A stretch of 64,000 nt of DNA from Artemisia argyi. Its lineage: Eukaryota; Streptophyta; Magnoliopsida; Asterales; Asteraceae. Under the pieces are notes generated by a model. That model searched no databases, was not told the origin of the DNA, and saw only the letters and a list, made by a program, of their open reading frames with translations. Below are positions 1 to 10,747 of the stretch, piece after piece; position 1 is the stretch's first letter; each line of letters begins with the position of its first letter. The position numbers and the translations under genes were made by a program. The stretch lies in the NCBI GenBank assembly GCA_030686995.1, contig CM060707.1, forward strand, positions 79,899,472 through 79,963,471. The letters are read 5' to 3'.

Positions 1-679
1 ATAGCCCTATCATTTCTCGCTGTCGGTAAATTTAAAACCTCAAATAATGATATCCATAGATGCTTAATCAAACTATCAATCTTGTAGATTATATAAGTTA
101 AGGGAACAAGATAGAACTCAACATGCCCGGTCAAGTCAAACTTTTATTCCTACTCTACCCAACGGTAAGTCAACAAATGTCAAATCACTTATTATATTTT
201 ATTCATCATCATTTTTTTTGAGGGTGTCAAAAGTTTTAAATTTTTGCGGAAAAACGGAGTTGCGTAAGTAAACAGCTAAATGAAAGTGCATTCACCCCCT
301 CCCCCAGACTAAAGTTAAACATTGTCCTAAATGTTTCAAGGGTTAAGGTCATCCTACGTAATATCTAAGACTGTTTATTAATTATGCCAAAAGATAACAT
401 TAGTCGATAAGATTTTTGGACATCGGATTTCCCATATAAGCAATGATGAATGAGACACGAGTGGAGTAAAGACAAAACCATGAGCACGAGAGTCTTCATA
501 AATTGAGGCAATCTTGGACATATACAAACAACTACGAAACACGAGATATGGAAGAGGTCGCCCCCCTCACGTCACTTTATTAGAAATAAGAAAGAAGAAA
601 GAGAGATAAGCATGGGTTGTCTCCTACGAACCGCTTTGTTTTTGTTAACCGAGTCACGTAGCTTGACTCGACCCGGAAT
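1..679 (-). other. 3' noncoding region of the outer Athila-like element
   Basis: Noncoding DNA downstream of the integrase remnant when read on the minus strand. It holds the post-pol motif at 611-637 and, near 290-330, a purine-rich stretch following an 'acattgtcct' word (minus strand AGGACAATGT) that is usual in the 3' noncoding part of Athila-like elements. No ORF with recognisable similarity is present. The 3' LTR of this element must lie beyond the left edge of the window. Confidence 0.6.
611..637 (-). other. Conserved post-pol motif, outer element
   Basis: Minus-strand reading AAAGCGGTTCGTAGGAGACA followed by ACCCATG. Closely related copies follow the coding region of Athila-1 (10795-10818) and Athila-2 (27189-27212), and a weaker one lies near 37765-37790 in the middle element. 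The GGGAGGCAACCC core can form a short hairpin. Its role is unknown. Confidence 0.5.
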
Positions 680-1834
680 TTAGTTGTCCATGGGGAAAGT
701 TTGGAGATCCGGGACAACCAAGGGTGGTATGTCCCCTCCAAAGTAATGTTTGAGCCAATGACCATTCACTTTAAAGTTGGGACCATCGGGTTGAGCTAAC
801 TCAACGGTCCAATAAGGAAACACTTGGGTGACGATGAATGGTCAAGACCAACGGCTTTTAAGCTTACCCGAGAAATCTTTAATCGAGAATTGAAGAGAAG
901 GAATCGATCACCAATGTTAAAGACGCGGTTTTTGATTTTGAGGTCATGAATCCTCTTCACCTTCTCTTTGTAGATTAAAGAGTTCTCGTAGCCATGATCC
1001 CTAAGTTCTGTTAATTCATTTAATAGAACTTTACAATGATTACCCACGGTCTTTAAGTCAAAGTTTGCATGTTTTAAGGCCCAGTAGGCCTTGTGCTCTA
1101 ACTCAATGGGCAAATGGCATGCCTTTCCGTAAACCAACTTGTAAGGAGTGCACCCAATAGGTGTTTAGTAAGTGGTTTGGAAGGCCCATAAAGCATCATC
1201 TAATTTATCGGCCCATGAGGCACGATTTTCACCTGTGGACCTTTCTAATATACACTTAAGTCCACGATTGGACACATCAACTTGACCGCTCGTTTGCAGG
1301 TGATACGCAGTGGAGAGACGATGTTTAACACCATACTTGTTGGGGAGCGCTTTCGCTTCAACCTATTTGGACAAATAATCAACAGCCAAGAGTATATACT
1401 TATTCCCTCGAGAAGACGGGAATGGACCCATAAAATCTATACCCCACACGTCAAAGATCTCACATACTTGGATAGCATTTTGAGGCATTTCATCCTTTTG
1501 TGAGATTTTTCCTTGACGTTGGCACGAGTCACATGACTTCACGAAGTCATGTGCATCTTGGTATATCGTTGGCCAATAGAAGCCGGAATCAAAAACCTTC
1601 TTGGCGGTCTAATTGGCACCATGATGTCCCCGCGTGGTACCATTGTGTCATGCCATAAGAATGTCATCGGCATCTTTGCCGTTAACGCACCGCCGGATCA
1701 CTTGATCCGCACATACTTTAAACAAATAGGGGTCATCCCAAAATAATGTTTAACATCTTTAAAGAAGTTTTTCATTTGCTGGGACGACATCCATTTCACA
1801 TTAAAATTCCCCGCATGGTTATTCGCAAAGTCGG
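680..1834 (-). pseudogene. Integrase remnant of outer Athila-like Ty3/gypsy element
   Basis: Minus-strand translation gives the zinc-binding and core parts of a Ty3 integrase in broken frames. It starts at the RNase H-integrase junction (DFANNHAGNF near 1834), includes [13 protein letters not shown] near 1740, and ends with [20 protein letters not shown] (about 1137-1078) and the C-terminal FKVNGHWLKHY near 740. These words are nearly the same as in the Athila-1 integrase at 9430-10700. There are many stops and frameshifts, so it is dead. The protein resumes upstream at 42586 with RNase H: the two halves were one gene before the 1835-42585 insertion. Confidence 0.88.
1830..1834. repeat. Left target-site duplication of middle element (GTCGG)
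   Basis: GTCGG here and GTCTG at 42586-42590 flank the element at 1835-42585. Collapsing the duplication makes the host integrase/RNase H codons continuous (WFAD then FAN), which supports it despite the one mismatch. Confidence 0.7.
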
Positions 1835-2665
1835 TGATGCGTGTTGTGCCACGTTGTAGTATAGAGGTGTTAATGCCTTATCAAATTTTAAATTTATCTT
1901 TTGCTGACTTAACCTATAACACACACATTAACAGGCAGTGTATCCGATCAATATGTAGATAGTGGTAAACAAAGTGTCGATCACTAAGAGTGGAATGTAA
2001 TATCTAGTTAATCTAATCAGTATTTTAATTCCCTAAGTTAGTTTTACAATATAATCTAACGCAAAGGGGGGGGGGGTTGTTTGAGAGACTAGCACGATTT
2101 GATTAAATTAACTAAAACTATCAAATACAACTAATGAGATAGAATTACAATGATTGGTGAACACGTACACAAACAGATAATAGATACAGATAAGAAGGTC
2201 TGACTAACGATTAAGTAGCTTGTCACATGTTTAATTGCTAGTTTCATATGATGAGTATCGTATTCTAATCTGTCTCATTAGATCTTAAGTATAGGCGAGT
2301 AAACCCTTAATGATTATTTATGCTTAAGAATGAATTTACTAACTTATTAGGCTAGTGAACTAATCGTGGGAGGAGGTATGGCAGTCCCGAACAAGCCACT
2401 AATAGGCACAGGGGTTATCAATGCACATATAAAAAGAACCAAAAAAACATCATATAAAATTTAAACGATGGGAGAGCAATTTTAATGGGAGCAATATGAC
2501 GGTCACAAGCCCATCAATCATGATGGATTAAAGCTTAATATTACAATAAAACAAAACTACTTAATTGAGTTAAATCGCAAGCAGAACCTTCTTACTGCTC
2601 TAAGATCTTCAATGTGGTGTGTCTTGTGTTGCCTTTTCGTTGTTCTTCCTCTCCTTAGGGTTTAT
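1835..2665 (-). repeat. 3' LTR of middle element, R/U5-side piece
   Basis: Begins TGATGCGTGTTGTGCC and matches 41135-41962 base for base apart from scattered substitutions and small indels, including a poly-G run near 2066-2075. The match stops at TTTAT (2661-2665), where the copia element begins, and resumes at 33737. Confidence 0.9.
2661..2665. repeat. Target-site duplication of copia element A (TTTAT)
   Basis: TTTAT at 2661-2665 is repeated at 33732-33736 immediately outside the two copia LTRs. The related, uninterrupted LTR at 41951-41970 reads CTTAGGGTTTATGTTGCAAC with a single TTTAT, giving a natural empty site. Confidence 0.97.
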
Positions 2666-3108
2666 TGTAAGGAATTATTGAAGATACTACTGATTGATAC
2701 TGCTGACAGGTTCCTGCAGTAGCTTAGTGACTTTCTACTGATGAATGGTTCCTGCGGACGTATAGAGATCCTACGGATAGAGTAAAACTGTGGATAGAAC
2801 TTGTGTAATTTAGGACAAGATATGTAGAATATCTTTTATTAGTTTATCATTATTCGTTTCTTGTAAGAACGGTTAGGGTTTCCACTAGTATATAAGGAAC
2901 CCTAGGTCATTGTAATACGGATGAGTTTTCATAAAAATATTAGTAAAAGTTTATTGATCCATAGAGGATCAAGTTTAGTATAAGTTTGTTTTTATATTCC
3001 GCAATAATTACAAGCTCACAGAGACTATCTAACTTAGTCTTACTAGTGATTACATTAGTTGGCTAACGATCTATTGGCTCGTGATCTATCAAGGAGTAGA
3101 TCCCTACA
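2666..3108 (+). repeat. 5' LTR of copia element A
   Basis: 443 bp, TG...CA ends, equal in length to 33289-33731. About 16 substitutions separate the two by eye (3.6%). A TATA-like TATATAAGG lies near 2890-2898. Confidence 0.95.
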
Positions 3109-3110
3109 GG

Positions 3111-3124
3111 TGGTATCAGAGCCA
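3111..3124 (+). other. Primer binding site, initiator-Met tRNA type
   Basis: TGGTATCAGAGCCA two bases after the 5' LTR, the usual initiator methionine tRNA complement of plant copia elements. Confidence 0.9.
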
Positions 3125-3177
3125 CGAGATACTCTCTGTAAACTCAACACAATCACATAACTTTTCAATCTGTACCA

Positions 3178-3887
3178 ATGGGAGACAAACCAGGTAGTGA
3201 TGTTGCTCTCTCAGAAGCAGGCTCTCTTACTCAACAACTACAACAGGTGGCCTTCTCCAACAGCAATACCAAACTTCCTTTTCTTAGGAAGGATGAGTAT
3301 GAGATCTAGGCCATGAAGATGCAGAACTGGATTGCAAGTGTTGACTATAACCTCTGGAATGTTATACTCAATGGCTGTCGTCCTAAAAAGCAAAGTGTAG
3401 ATGCTGATGGTAAAATTACGATTTTGGAACCTGTTTCTGCTGAAGAAATTCTTGCTATACAAAGGGAGAAAAAAGCAAGAACCATACTGCTGCAGGCAAT
3501 CCCTGATGACCACATGGGAGATTTTCATTCCATGACTGATCCAAGAGAAATCTTTAAAAGCTAGATTTGGTGGGAATGAAGAATCAAAGAGAATGAGAAA
3601 GAGTATGTCGAAGCAAGAATTCCAAGAATTCAAGATAACTGAAGAGGAAGGTCTCCACAAAGGTTATGACAGGTTTCAGAAGATTCTGAGTCACTTGAAT
3701 CAACTTCTAGCCAGACCTGACAATGAAGAGGTGAATTCAAGGTTTCTAAGAGCCTTACCTCCCTCATGGTCTCAGGTGAGTATATCATTAAAAACCAAAG
3801 GTGGCCTGGACTACCTCAGTTTCGATGACTTATACAACAAGCTCAGAGCTTTGGAAGGTGACATAAAGGGATTCTCTCCATATGCAG
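3178..3887 (+). pseudogene. Copia A gag, N-terminal part
   Basis: ATG at 3178 opens a gag-like frame that runs, with damage, to the Athila-1 insertion site. Readable parts include MKMQNWIASVDYNLWNVI (3313 on), the ILQAIPDDH-type capsid block, and LRALPPSWSQVSISLKTK near 3750. This order matches the UBN2/gag capsid domain of plant copia elements. An in-frame TAG lies at 3307-3309 and the frame shifts near 3560-3600. Coding resumes after Athila-1 at 14649. The start is chosen because it is the first ATG after the primer site and begins the conserved block. Confidence 0.8.
3883..3887. repeat. Target-site duplication of Athila-1 (TGCAG)
   Basis: TGCAG at 3883-3887 and at 14644-14648, directly outside the two 1388-bp LTRs, within copia A gag. 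Confidence 0.96.
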
Positions 3888-5275
3888 TGATGAGGCGAAA
3901 AATGATCCGTTTTTAGGGGGTCATTTAAGCCCGAATCCGAATTTATTTGATCAAATATTGCCCTAAATCGTTCCTTTTGTGATTTTAGGTACTTGGAGAG
4001 TGAATTCTGGAAAAGAAGCCATTTTGGACGTTTTTGGAGCATAAAAGTGAAGAAAACGGCAAAGTCTCAATTTTCCATGCTGGGAACAGTACATGAAGGC
4101 GTCAAGAGTAAAGTCATGACGGCGTCAAACCTCAAGAATAAAAATCCGTAGTTGATGACGGCGTCACACACAGGGCGTCAAGAGTAATTTGTGTGACGGC
4201 CTAGGCCTTGACGGCGTCAGAAGTAGATCAAGGCCATCCGAGGAAGTATTTGGCGGCGAGATGACGGCGTCACACCTTTGTTCTTGACGCCGTCATCCCG
4301 ATTTTCCTATATATAGTTTTCTAGTTTTTCACATTAGAGGAGAGAAGTTTTGGGGAGAAACCCTAAAGACGATTTTGGTGTAACTTTACAGGTTTTTCAA
4401 GGGTTCCAACCGCTTGATACCTTGCATGATTAATAAAGATAAGTGTTCTTCCAATTCAATCAATATGTCTATGTGTTGGTTGTCTATATCTTGTTCTTGT
4501 CTTAATTCTATCATGCTAGGCTAGATCTCTTTTATGTTTGCTTAGATCTAATGAAACCTAGAGATTGATTATGTGTTGATTACTTGTTTATTCTTGTCTT
4601 GGATGAATGATTTATATGTTAGGCTTAAGAAAACTGGCAGATCTCCAAATGGTAACATGCTTGAACGTCTTAAGAAACATGAACCGAGGCGTACTAGGTC
4701 TCTATTGGTTGTATTTAATGCATGAGCCACTGTTTACAATCCCTATAGTTGTGCTGGGCATGGTGTAGGAGGAGATAAGAGCTCATAGAATTGGGGAGTT
4801 ATGTATGCCACCCCATGAATGGTATTAAGGAATACGATCCGTCATCAATGCAATTATAACAAGTAATTAATGTGTAAAAGATATCTAGGGAGTAGTGAAA
4901 TCTAAGTAAACACATTTTCTCCAATTACTGCTCACAACCTTAGTATAATTAGTTTATTTTCATTTTTAGTATTTTATTTTGATTGCATCTTAGTTTTGGG
5001 TTAGTGGAATAGCAACTAATTCCGCCCACTCTTCCAAAACCCGAGATTTTAATTGCTTTCTAAAAAATATAAAAACACAAAAATAATCATCCCTCACCTT
5101 TAGAACTAGTAATTAGGCTTTCTAATCCTAGCGACACTATTCCTAAGCTGAACGATCAATCCCCCGGTACTTGTCACTATACTATACTACAACGATCAGG
5201 TACACTGCCTGGTGGGGGTTGTAAGCTTCTCGAGATCCCTCGAGAGGTAAAGCCTGTTGCGATTCCCACGCATCA
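3888..5275 (+). repeat. 5' LTR of Athila-1
   Basis: 1388 bp, near-identical to 13256-14643 and clearly related to the Athila-2 LTRs (23289, 29666) and the solo LTR at 48098. The U3 part holds an array of TGACGGCGTCA palindromes followed by a TATA box. Confidence 0.96.
4094..4317 (+). promoter_or_regulatory. Athila-1 U3 promoter: palindrome array plus TATA box
   Basis: TGACGGCGTCA, or its reverse complement TGACGCCGTCA, occurs at 4117, 4156, 4209, 4262 and 4285, with a one-base variant at 4094 and half sites near 4174 and 4194. The last copy ends 13 bp before TATATATAG at 4309-4317. The TGACG arms match the core bound by TGA-class bZIP factors, but the one-base spacer between arms is unusual. 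The same array sits at 13462-13685 in the 3' LTR. Confidence 0.75.
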
Positions 5276-5281
5276 AGTTTT

Positions 5282-5300
5282 TGGCGCCGCAGCCCGGGGA
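5282..5300 (+). other. Primer binding site of Athila-1, Asp-tRNA type
   Basis: TGGCGCCGCAGCCCGGGGA starts six bases after the LTR. Athila-like elements typically use an aspartate tRNA complement beginning TGGCGCC; the central part here differs from the usual form. Confidence 0.75.
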
Positions 5301-5447
5301 ATAGTTATTGTCTAGGTTAGAATTTCTTTTTATGAGGTCTACTTGCTAGATTCCTTTCTAGTAAGATTTTATTTTTATTTTTAGGTTTTCTTTTAGTCTA
5401 TCTTATTTCTTCGTGCTTTTGTTCGTAACTCTTCACCGTCCGCCATC

Positions 5448-7430
5448 ATGGCAACCAACGAATTCTCCAACCTTAGGATCGCTAGGAGTCGTAGTACCAC
5501 TAGAGACCTTGTCTTGCCTTATGCAGAACCCGAAATAGAAATGTGTAGGTTAAGACGAACTCACTCAACTCCTGAACCATCCAGCATTGCTATCGACTTT
5601 GATGCACCTCTTTCTGAGGAAAATTCAGAAAATCACATCACAACCCCTAGCTCCCACAACGAGATGAGTACCCCTATAATACCCCCCCCTAAGCGTCTCA
5701 AGGACTACTCTTCCCCAACTCCTCGTGGCTTTTCAAATGCCATTGTCTACCTGAACGAACACACCAGTGAGGTCCTACATGCACCCGATGTTTGGCTTGT
5801 CAAAAGTGTGTGTAAATTCAGCGGACTTGATGAGGAAAATCCAATCCAACACATCAAGGACTTCCTAAAAATAGTAGACACCCTCCATACGGATGGGGCT
5901 ACTAGAGACACATCCCGATTGCGATTCTTTCCTTTCACCTTATATGAAAAAGCTCAAGAATGGTATGACAAACTCCCTTCTGAATCTATCTTCACATGGG
6001 AGCAACTCATATCCAAGTTCTATGAGAATTTCTTTCCACCTGGAAAAACCTCAGCACTTAGAGATAGGATCCTCCGTTTCCGGAAGGAGAAGGACGAACC
6101 CTTCTATAAATCGTGGACTAGATTCAAAGATTCAATAAGACAAGTTCCCCATCATGGCATTGAGCTTTGGCTCTTGGTCCAAATCTTCTACAAAAATATC
6201 TCCTCTAATGACCGAAACGGAATTAACCAATCTAGGAAAGGAAGATTGGCCAATCTAAGTGCCGAGGAAGGATGGGATAGGATTGAAGAATATGCTCAAG
6301 ACCAGGATGACACTTGGGATGAACCTGAGTCGACTGTCAGCATTTCTGAGATCACCTCGGATCGGTTGAGCAAAATTCACAAAAGAGTGGAATACATAGC
6401 TGGATCGCAGTTACCTAAACAACTGTCGAATCCTTACTTGATCTGCGATTACTGTGGAGGCCCGCATGAGGTAGAAGAATGTGAAGGAGCAGCCACAACT
6501 GAACATGCATGCTTGTCAGGAGGGGACATTTATGCTGATCCCTCCCTTTTGCCTTTTTACCAAAATGACGATTACACCCTCTGGGAAAATCTGGTAAAGA
6601 GAAGAGAAGGGGAGGAAGGCCCTGAATTCAAAATCAGGAGCAATTTCGAAGATGACCTTGGTCACTTCACTCAAGAAAAAGACTTGCAAATGAAAGGGCT
6701 TAATGAGCTTTTCGACGAGCAGCAGGAGGGTATTGGAGAATTTTTCAGCAAGCTTAACTCGGCCCTAGATAATCTCCAAACGCCATTAGTGAGAAAAAAA
6801 GACCCCATGCTCGCGATAACCACACGAGCTAGAATGACAACCAAAGACCCTCCTTACCCAAACTCGTCCCCCATCACCCTTGATCCAGACAAACCTGGGG
6901 AGAAGGAGGAGGATGTCGGCATTATCACCCCAGACCAACCGCCCGTGACGACCCTTTCCCCATCGGCCCTTCCTAACCCACCTGTGAGAATTCCATTCCC
7001 ATCCCGGTTAAGGAACCAGAAAACTGAGAATGATAACAAGAGGTTCTTGTCATACCTAAAAGACTCAGTTGTCACCATACCTCTCCTTGATGCTTGCTAT
7101 CACATGCCAAAGTATAGCACATACTTCAAAAAGCTGCTCGCTAACAGGAAGAAACTCGAGGGTCTTGTGACCCTGGGGGAAGAATGCTCAGTGGTAACCC
7201 ATCGAGGGCTACCAAAGAAGGTAGACGATCCGGGCGGCTTCACCTTGCCTTGCTCCATAGGACCTCTATCAATCAAGAATGCTCTTGCCGATTTGGGAGC
7301 GAGTATCAATCTCATGCGTCACTCTATGTTCCGTAAACTAGGATATTCTGGATTGAAGTCTACCCGTATGAACATCCAACTAGCCGATAGATCAAACTTG
7401 GGAAATTCAAATTCCCGGTCGACTTCGTAA
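5448..7430 (+). pseudogene. Athila-1 gag and first part of protease
   Basis: 660 codons from the ATG at 5448. Residues about 110-270 form the capsid region (DFLKIVDTL, EWYDKLPSESIFTWEQLI, FFPPGKTSALRDRI, PHHGIELWLLVQIFY), followed by a CCHC-like knuckle CDYCGGPHEVEEC at about 333-345 and an acidic stretch. The aspartic protease active site ALADLGASINLM lies near residue 614. The frame then breaks: just after the LADRS segment near 7400 about 13-15 codons of the conserved protease seem to be lost with a frame change, and the protease continues in the next frame from 7401. It cannot produce an unbroken gag-pol. Confidence 0.92.
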
Positions 7431-7438
7431 TCCTGGAT

Positions 7439-10400
7439 ATGGAGGAGGATGACTTGGTACCTATCATCTTAGGTAGACCATTTCTTGCTACCGCTCGTGC
7501 AGTCATCGATGTCTACGATGGTAAATTGACCTTACGAGTGGGAGACGATAGCACAACCTTCGACATTAAGGATTCCATGGACCTCTCCCTCGAAGCAGCC
7601 AACCGGCTCTACTTTATCGGGGAAGTAGATGAACTCACAGATGTCATTGATAGTTGCATCGATGAACAAATCGATGAAGGCTGGCTACAGGACGAGAGTT
7701 TTCTGCCTTTGCTAGGGGTGGAAAAGACGGAGGATGTTAATGCAGTCTCCTTCTATCCCAAACAAGAGGCAACAGAGCATCTCGAGCTCCGAAAGCCCGA
7801 AAACAAGCTCAAACCTTCTATTATCGAACCTCCTAACGTTGATCTTAAAGAGCTTCCTAACCATTTGGAGTATGCCTTCCTTCAGGGGGAGGACCAACTC
7901 CCGGTAATCATAAACTCTTCCACGGAACATGAACAAAAAGTTAAACTCTTAGAGGTCCTAAAAAAATACAAGGGGGTACTCGCATGGAGTGTGGCCGACA
8001 TTAAGGGGATTGACTCAACTTTTTGCACACATAAGATTCTTATGGAGGAAGATTATAAATCAACTGTGCAACCCCAGAGGCGAGTGAACCCTAACATTAA
8101 GGAAGTAGTAAAGAAAGAAGTTATCAAACTTTTGGATGCAGGACTGATTTACCCGATCTCGGATAGCCCATGGGTCAGTCCTGTGCAGGTTGTACCTAAA
8201 AAGGGTGGAATGACTGTAGTAAAGAATGATAAGGGTGAGATGGTGCCCCAGAGAACTGTCACTGGATGGCGGGTATGCATCGACTATCGAAAGCTTAATG
8301 ATGCCACGAGGAAAGATCACTTTCCCTTACCATTCATTGATCAGATGTTAGAGAGATTATCTGGACACGAGTACTATTGCTTCTTGGATGGATTCTCTGG
8401 ATATTTTCAAATCCCCATAGCACCCGAGGACCAAGAAAAGACCACGTTTACTTGCCCCTATGGAACATTTGCTTACAAAAGGATGCCTTTTGGGCTATGT
8501 AATGCCCCCGCCACTTTCCAACGTTGCATGACCGCAATCTTTCACGAACTCATGGAAGACAGCATGGAAGTGTTCATGGATGAATTTTCAGTCTTCGGAA
8601 ACTCCTTCGACCGCTGTCTTGCTAATTTAGAAAAGATGCTTAAACGTTTTGAGGAAACCAACTTGGTGTTAAACTGGGAAAAGTGTCATTTCATGGTAAA
8701 GGAAGGGATTGTATTAGGGCATAAGATCTCAGGGAACGGAATAGAAGTGGACCAAGCTAAAGTTGAAGCTATATCTAAGTTACCATACCCCACGACTGTT
8801 AAGGCAATACGCAGCTTTTTGGGGCACGCCGGATTTTATCGGAGATTCATCAAGGACTTCTCCAAAATTGCCCGGCCAATGACTCAATTGCTTGTGAAGG
8901 ATACTCTGTTCGATTTTTCCCAAGAATGCAAAGATGCTTTCGATCTCTTAAAAAGGGAACTCACGCAAGCTCCAATCATGATCACACCCAACTGGGAGTT
9001 ACCATTTGAAATCATGTGTGACGCTAGCGATTTCGCTGTCGGGGCTGTATTAGGTCAACGACGTGACAAACTTTTCCAACCTATTTACTACGCTAGCAAA
9101 ACCATGAATCTCGCTCAAGAGAACTACTCCACCACTGAAAAAGAATTATTAGCCGTAGTATTTGCATTCGATAAATTCCGACAATATCTTGTCCTTTCAA
9201 AGACAGTCGTCTTCACTGATCACTCAGCTCTTCGGTATCTGTTTGCGAAGCATGATGCCAAGCCACGACTAATTCGGTGGATCTTGTTGTTACAAGAATT
9301 CGATGTTGAGATTCGCGATAAGAGGGGGGCAGAAAATCTGGCCGCAGATCATCTATCTCGTCTTGAAAACCCCTTGGATAAGCACGATAGAAGTGAGATT
9401 AGGGATTCGTTTCCTGACGAACAACTAATGTCAATGATTGATTCGGAGCCATGGTACGCCGACTTTGCTAATTACTTCGCAAGTAGATGTAGACTTGTTC
9501 CAGAACACCTGACTAAGTACGAGAGGAAGAGGTTCTTTTCCCAGCTAAAATACTACTTCTGGGATGAACCCTTTTTATTTCGAAGGTGTCCTGACCACAT
9601 TATAAGGCGTTGTGTTTCGGAAAATGAGGCAGTTAAGATTATGAAGGAATGTCACTCTGGTCCATCGGGCGGGCATCATGGGATAAACGTTACCGCCCGA
9701 AAGATTCTCGATGCGGGAGTCTATTGGCCCACAATTTTCTGTGATGTAAAAGAAATGGTGCAGGCGTGCGATGCATGTCAACGAGCCGGAAATATATCAC
9801 ATAGGGATGAAGCACCTCAGAACTTTATACAAGTTTGTGAGGTATTCGATGTTTGGGGGATTGACTTCATGGGACCCTTTCCATCCTCAGGGGGAAACGA
9901 GTACATCTTAGTCGCCATTGACTATGTTTCAAAATGGGTTGAGGCACAAGCCCTTAGGACCAATGATGCAAGAGTAGTTATTCATTTCCTGAAAAAGCTT
10001 TTCGCAAGATTCGGGATTCCGAAAGCTCTCATCAGTGATAGGGGAACACATTTCTGCAATGCACAAATGGAAAAGGTCATGAAGAGGTATGGAATACCCC
10101 ATCGATTCTCCACCGCCTATCATCCACAGACCAATGGCCAAGTCGAAAACACCAATAGAGCTATTAAAAGAATACTTGAAAAAACGGTTAGTCAAAATAG
10201 AAAGGACTGGTCATTTAAACTCGACGAAGCCTTATGGGCTTTCCGAACTGCCTACAAAACACCTATTGGAACAACCCCATTCCGCATGGTGTATGGTAAG
10301 GCATGTCACTTACCAGTAGAATTAGAACACAAGGCTTATTGGGCGCTTAATGCATGCAACTTGGATTACACAACTGCTGGAAATAATAGGTTTTTGCAAT

Positions 10401-10747
10401 TACACGAGCTTGATGAGCTTAGACTAGAAGCCTACGAATCCTCCATTACATATAAAGAAAGAGCTAAAAGATGGCATGACCAGAGGATTAAGAAACCCAA
10501 AGAATTTTCAGAGGGGGACAAGGTCCTATTATACAATTCTCGGTTGAGATTATTTCCGGGAAAACTTTAGTCTAGATGGTATGGACCGTTCACGGTAAAG
10601 AACTCTTCTAAATTTGGAGCGGTAGTGTTAATAGATGATGAAGGTAGGGAATTCACGGTTAACATACAACGTGTAAAACACTACCAAGAAAACAACAATG
10701 AAATGATTAGTGAGGAGGATGTGACGTTTGATGATGAAGTCACGTAG
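7439..10747 (+). pseudogene. Athila-1 protease end, RT, RNase H and integrase
   Basis: Long frame from 7439 to a TAG at 10568-10570, with the reading frame continuing to 10747. Order by residue: protease end ([20 protein letters not shown], about 9-28), RT ([19 protein letters not shown] near 280; FMDEFS at 379-384), RNase H ([18 protein letters not shown] near 522; TDHSALRYL near 594), integrase zinc domain (GGHHG ... CDACQR, about 744-782), and integrase core with the three acidic positions in [17 protein letters not shown] and [10 protein letters not shown]. The second catalytic Asp of the RT motif is Glu (codon 8582-8584; Athila relatives have FMDDFS). The TAG replaces the conserved Lys of GKLKSRWYGPF. 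The protein would be inactive in RT and slightly truncated. Confidence 0.95.

Noticed and set aside
1282..1746. Plus-strand ORFs over the integrase remnant
   Set aside because: They are the opposite strand of a recognisable integrase and have no similarity of their own.
3111..3124. tRNA gene fragment
   Set aside because: The match is only a primer-site complement of a tRNA 3' end, as expected after an LTR; the same applies to 5282, 24704, 41111, 47202 and 60797.
7712..10195. Minus-strand ORFs over Athila-1 pol
   Set aside because: Shadows of the RT and integrase frames with no promoter, motif or conservation.
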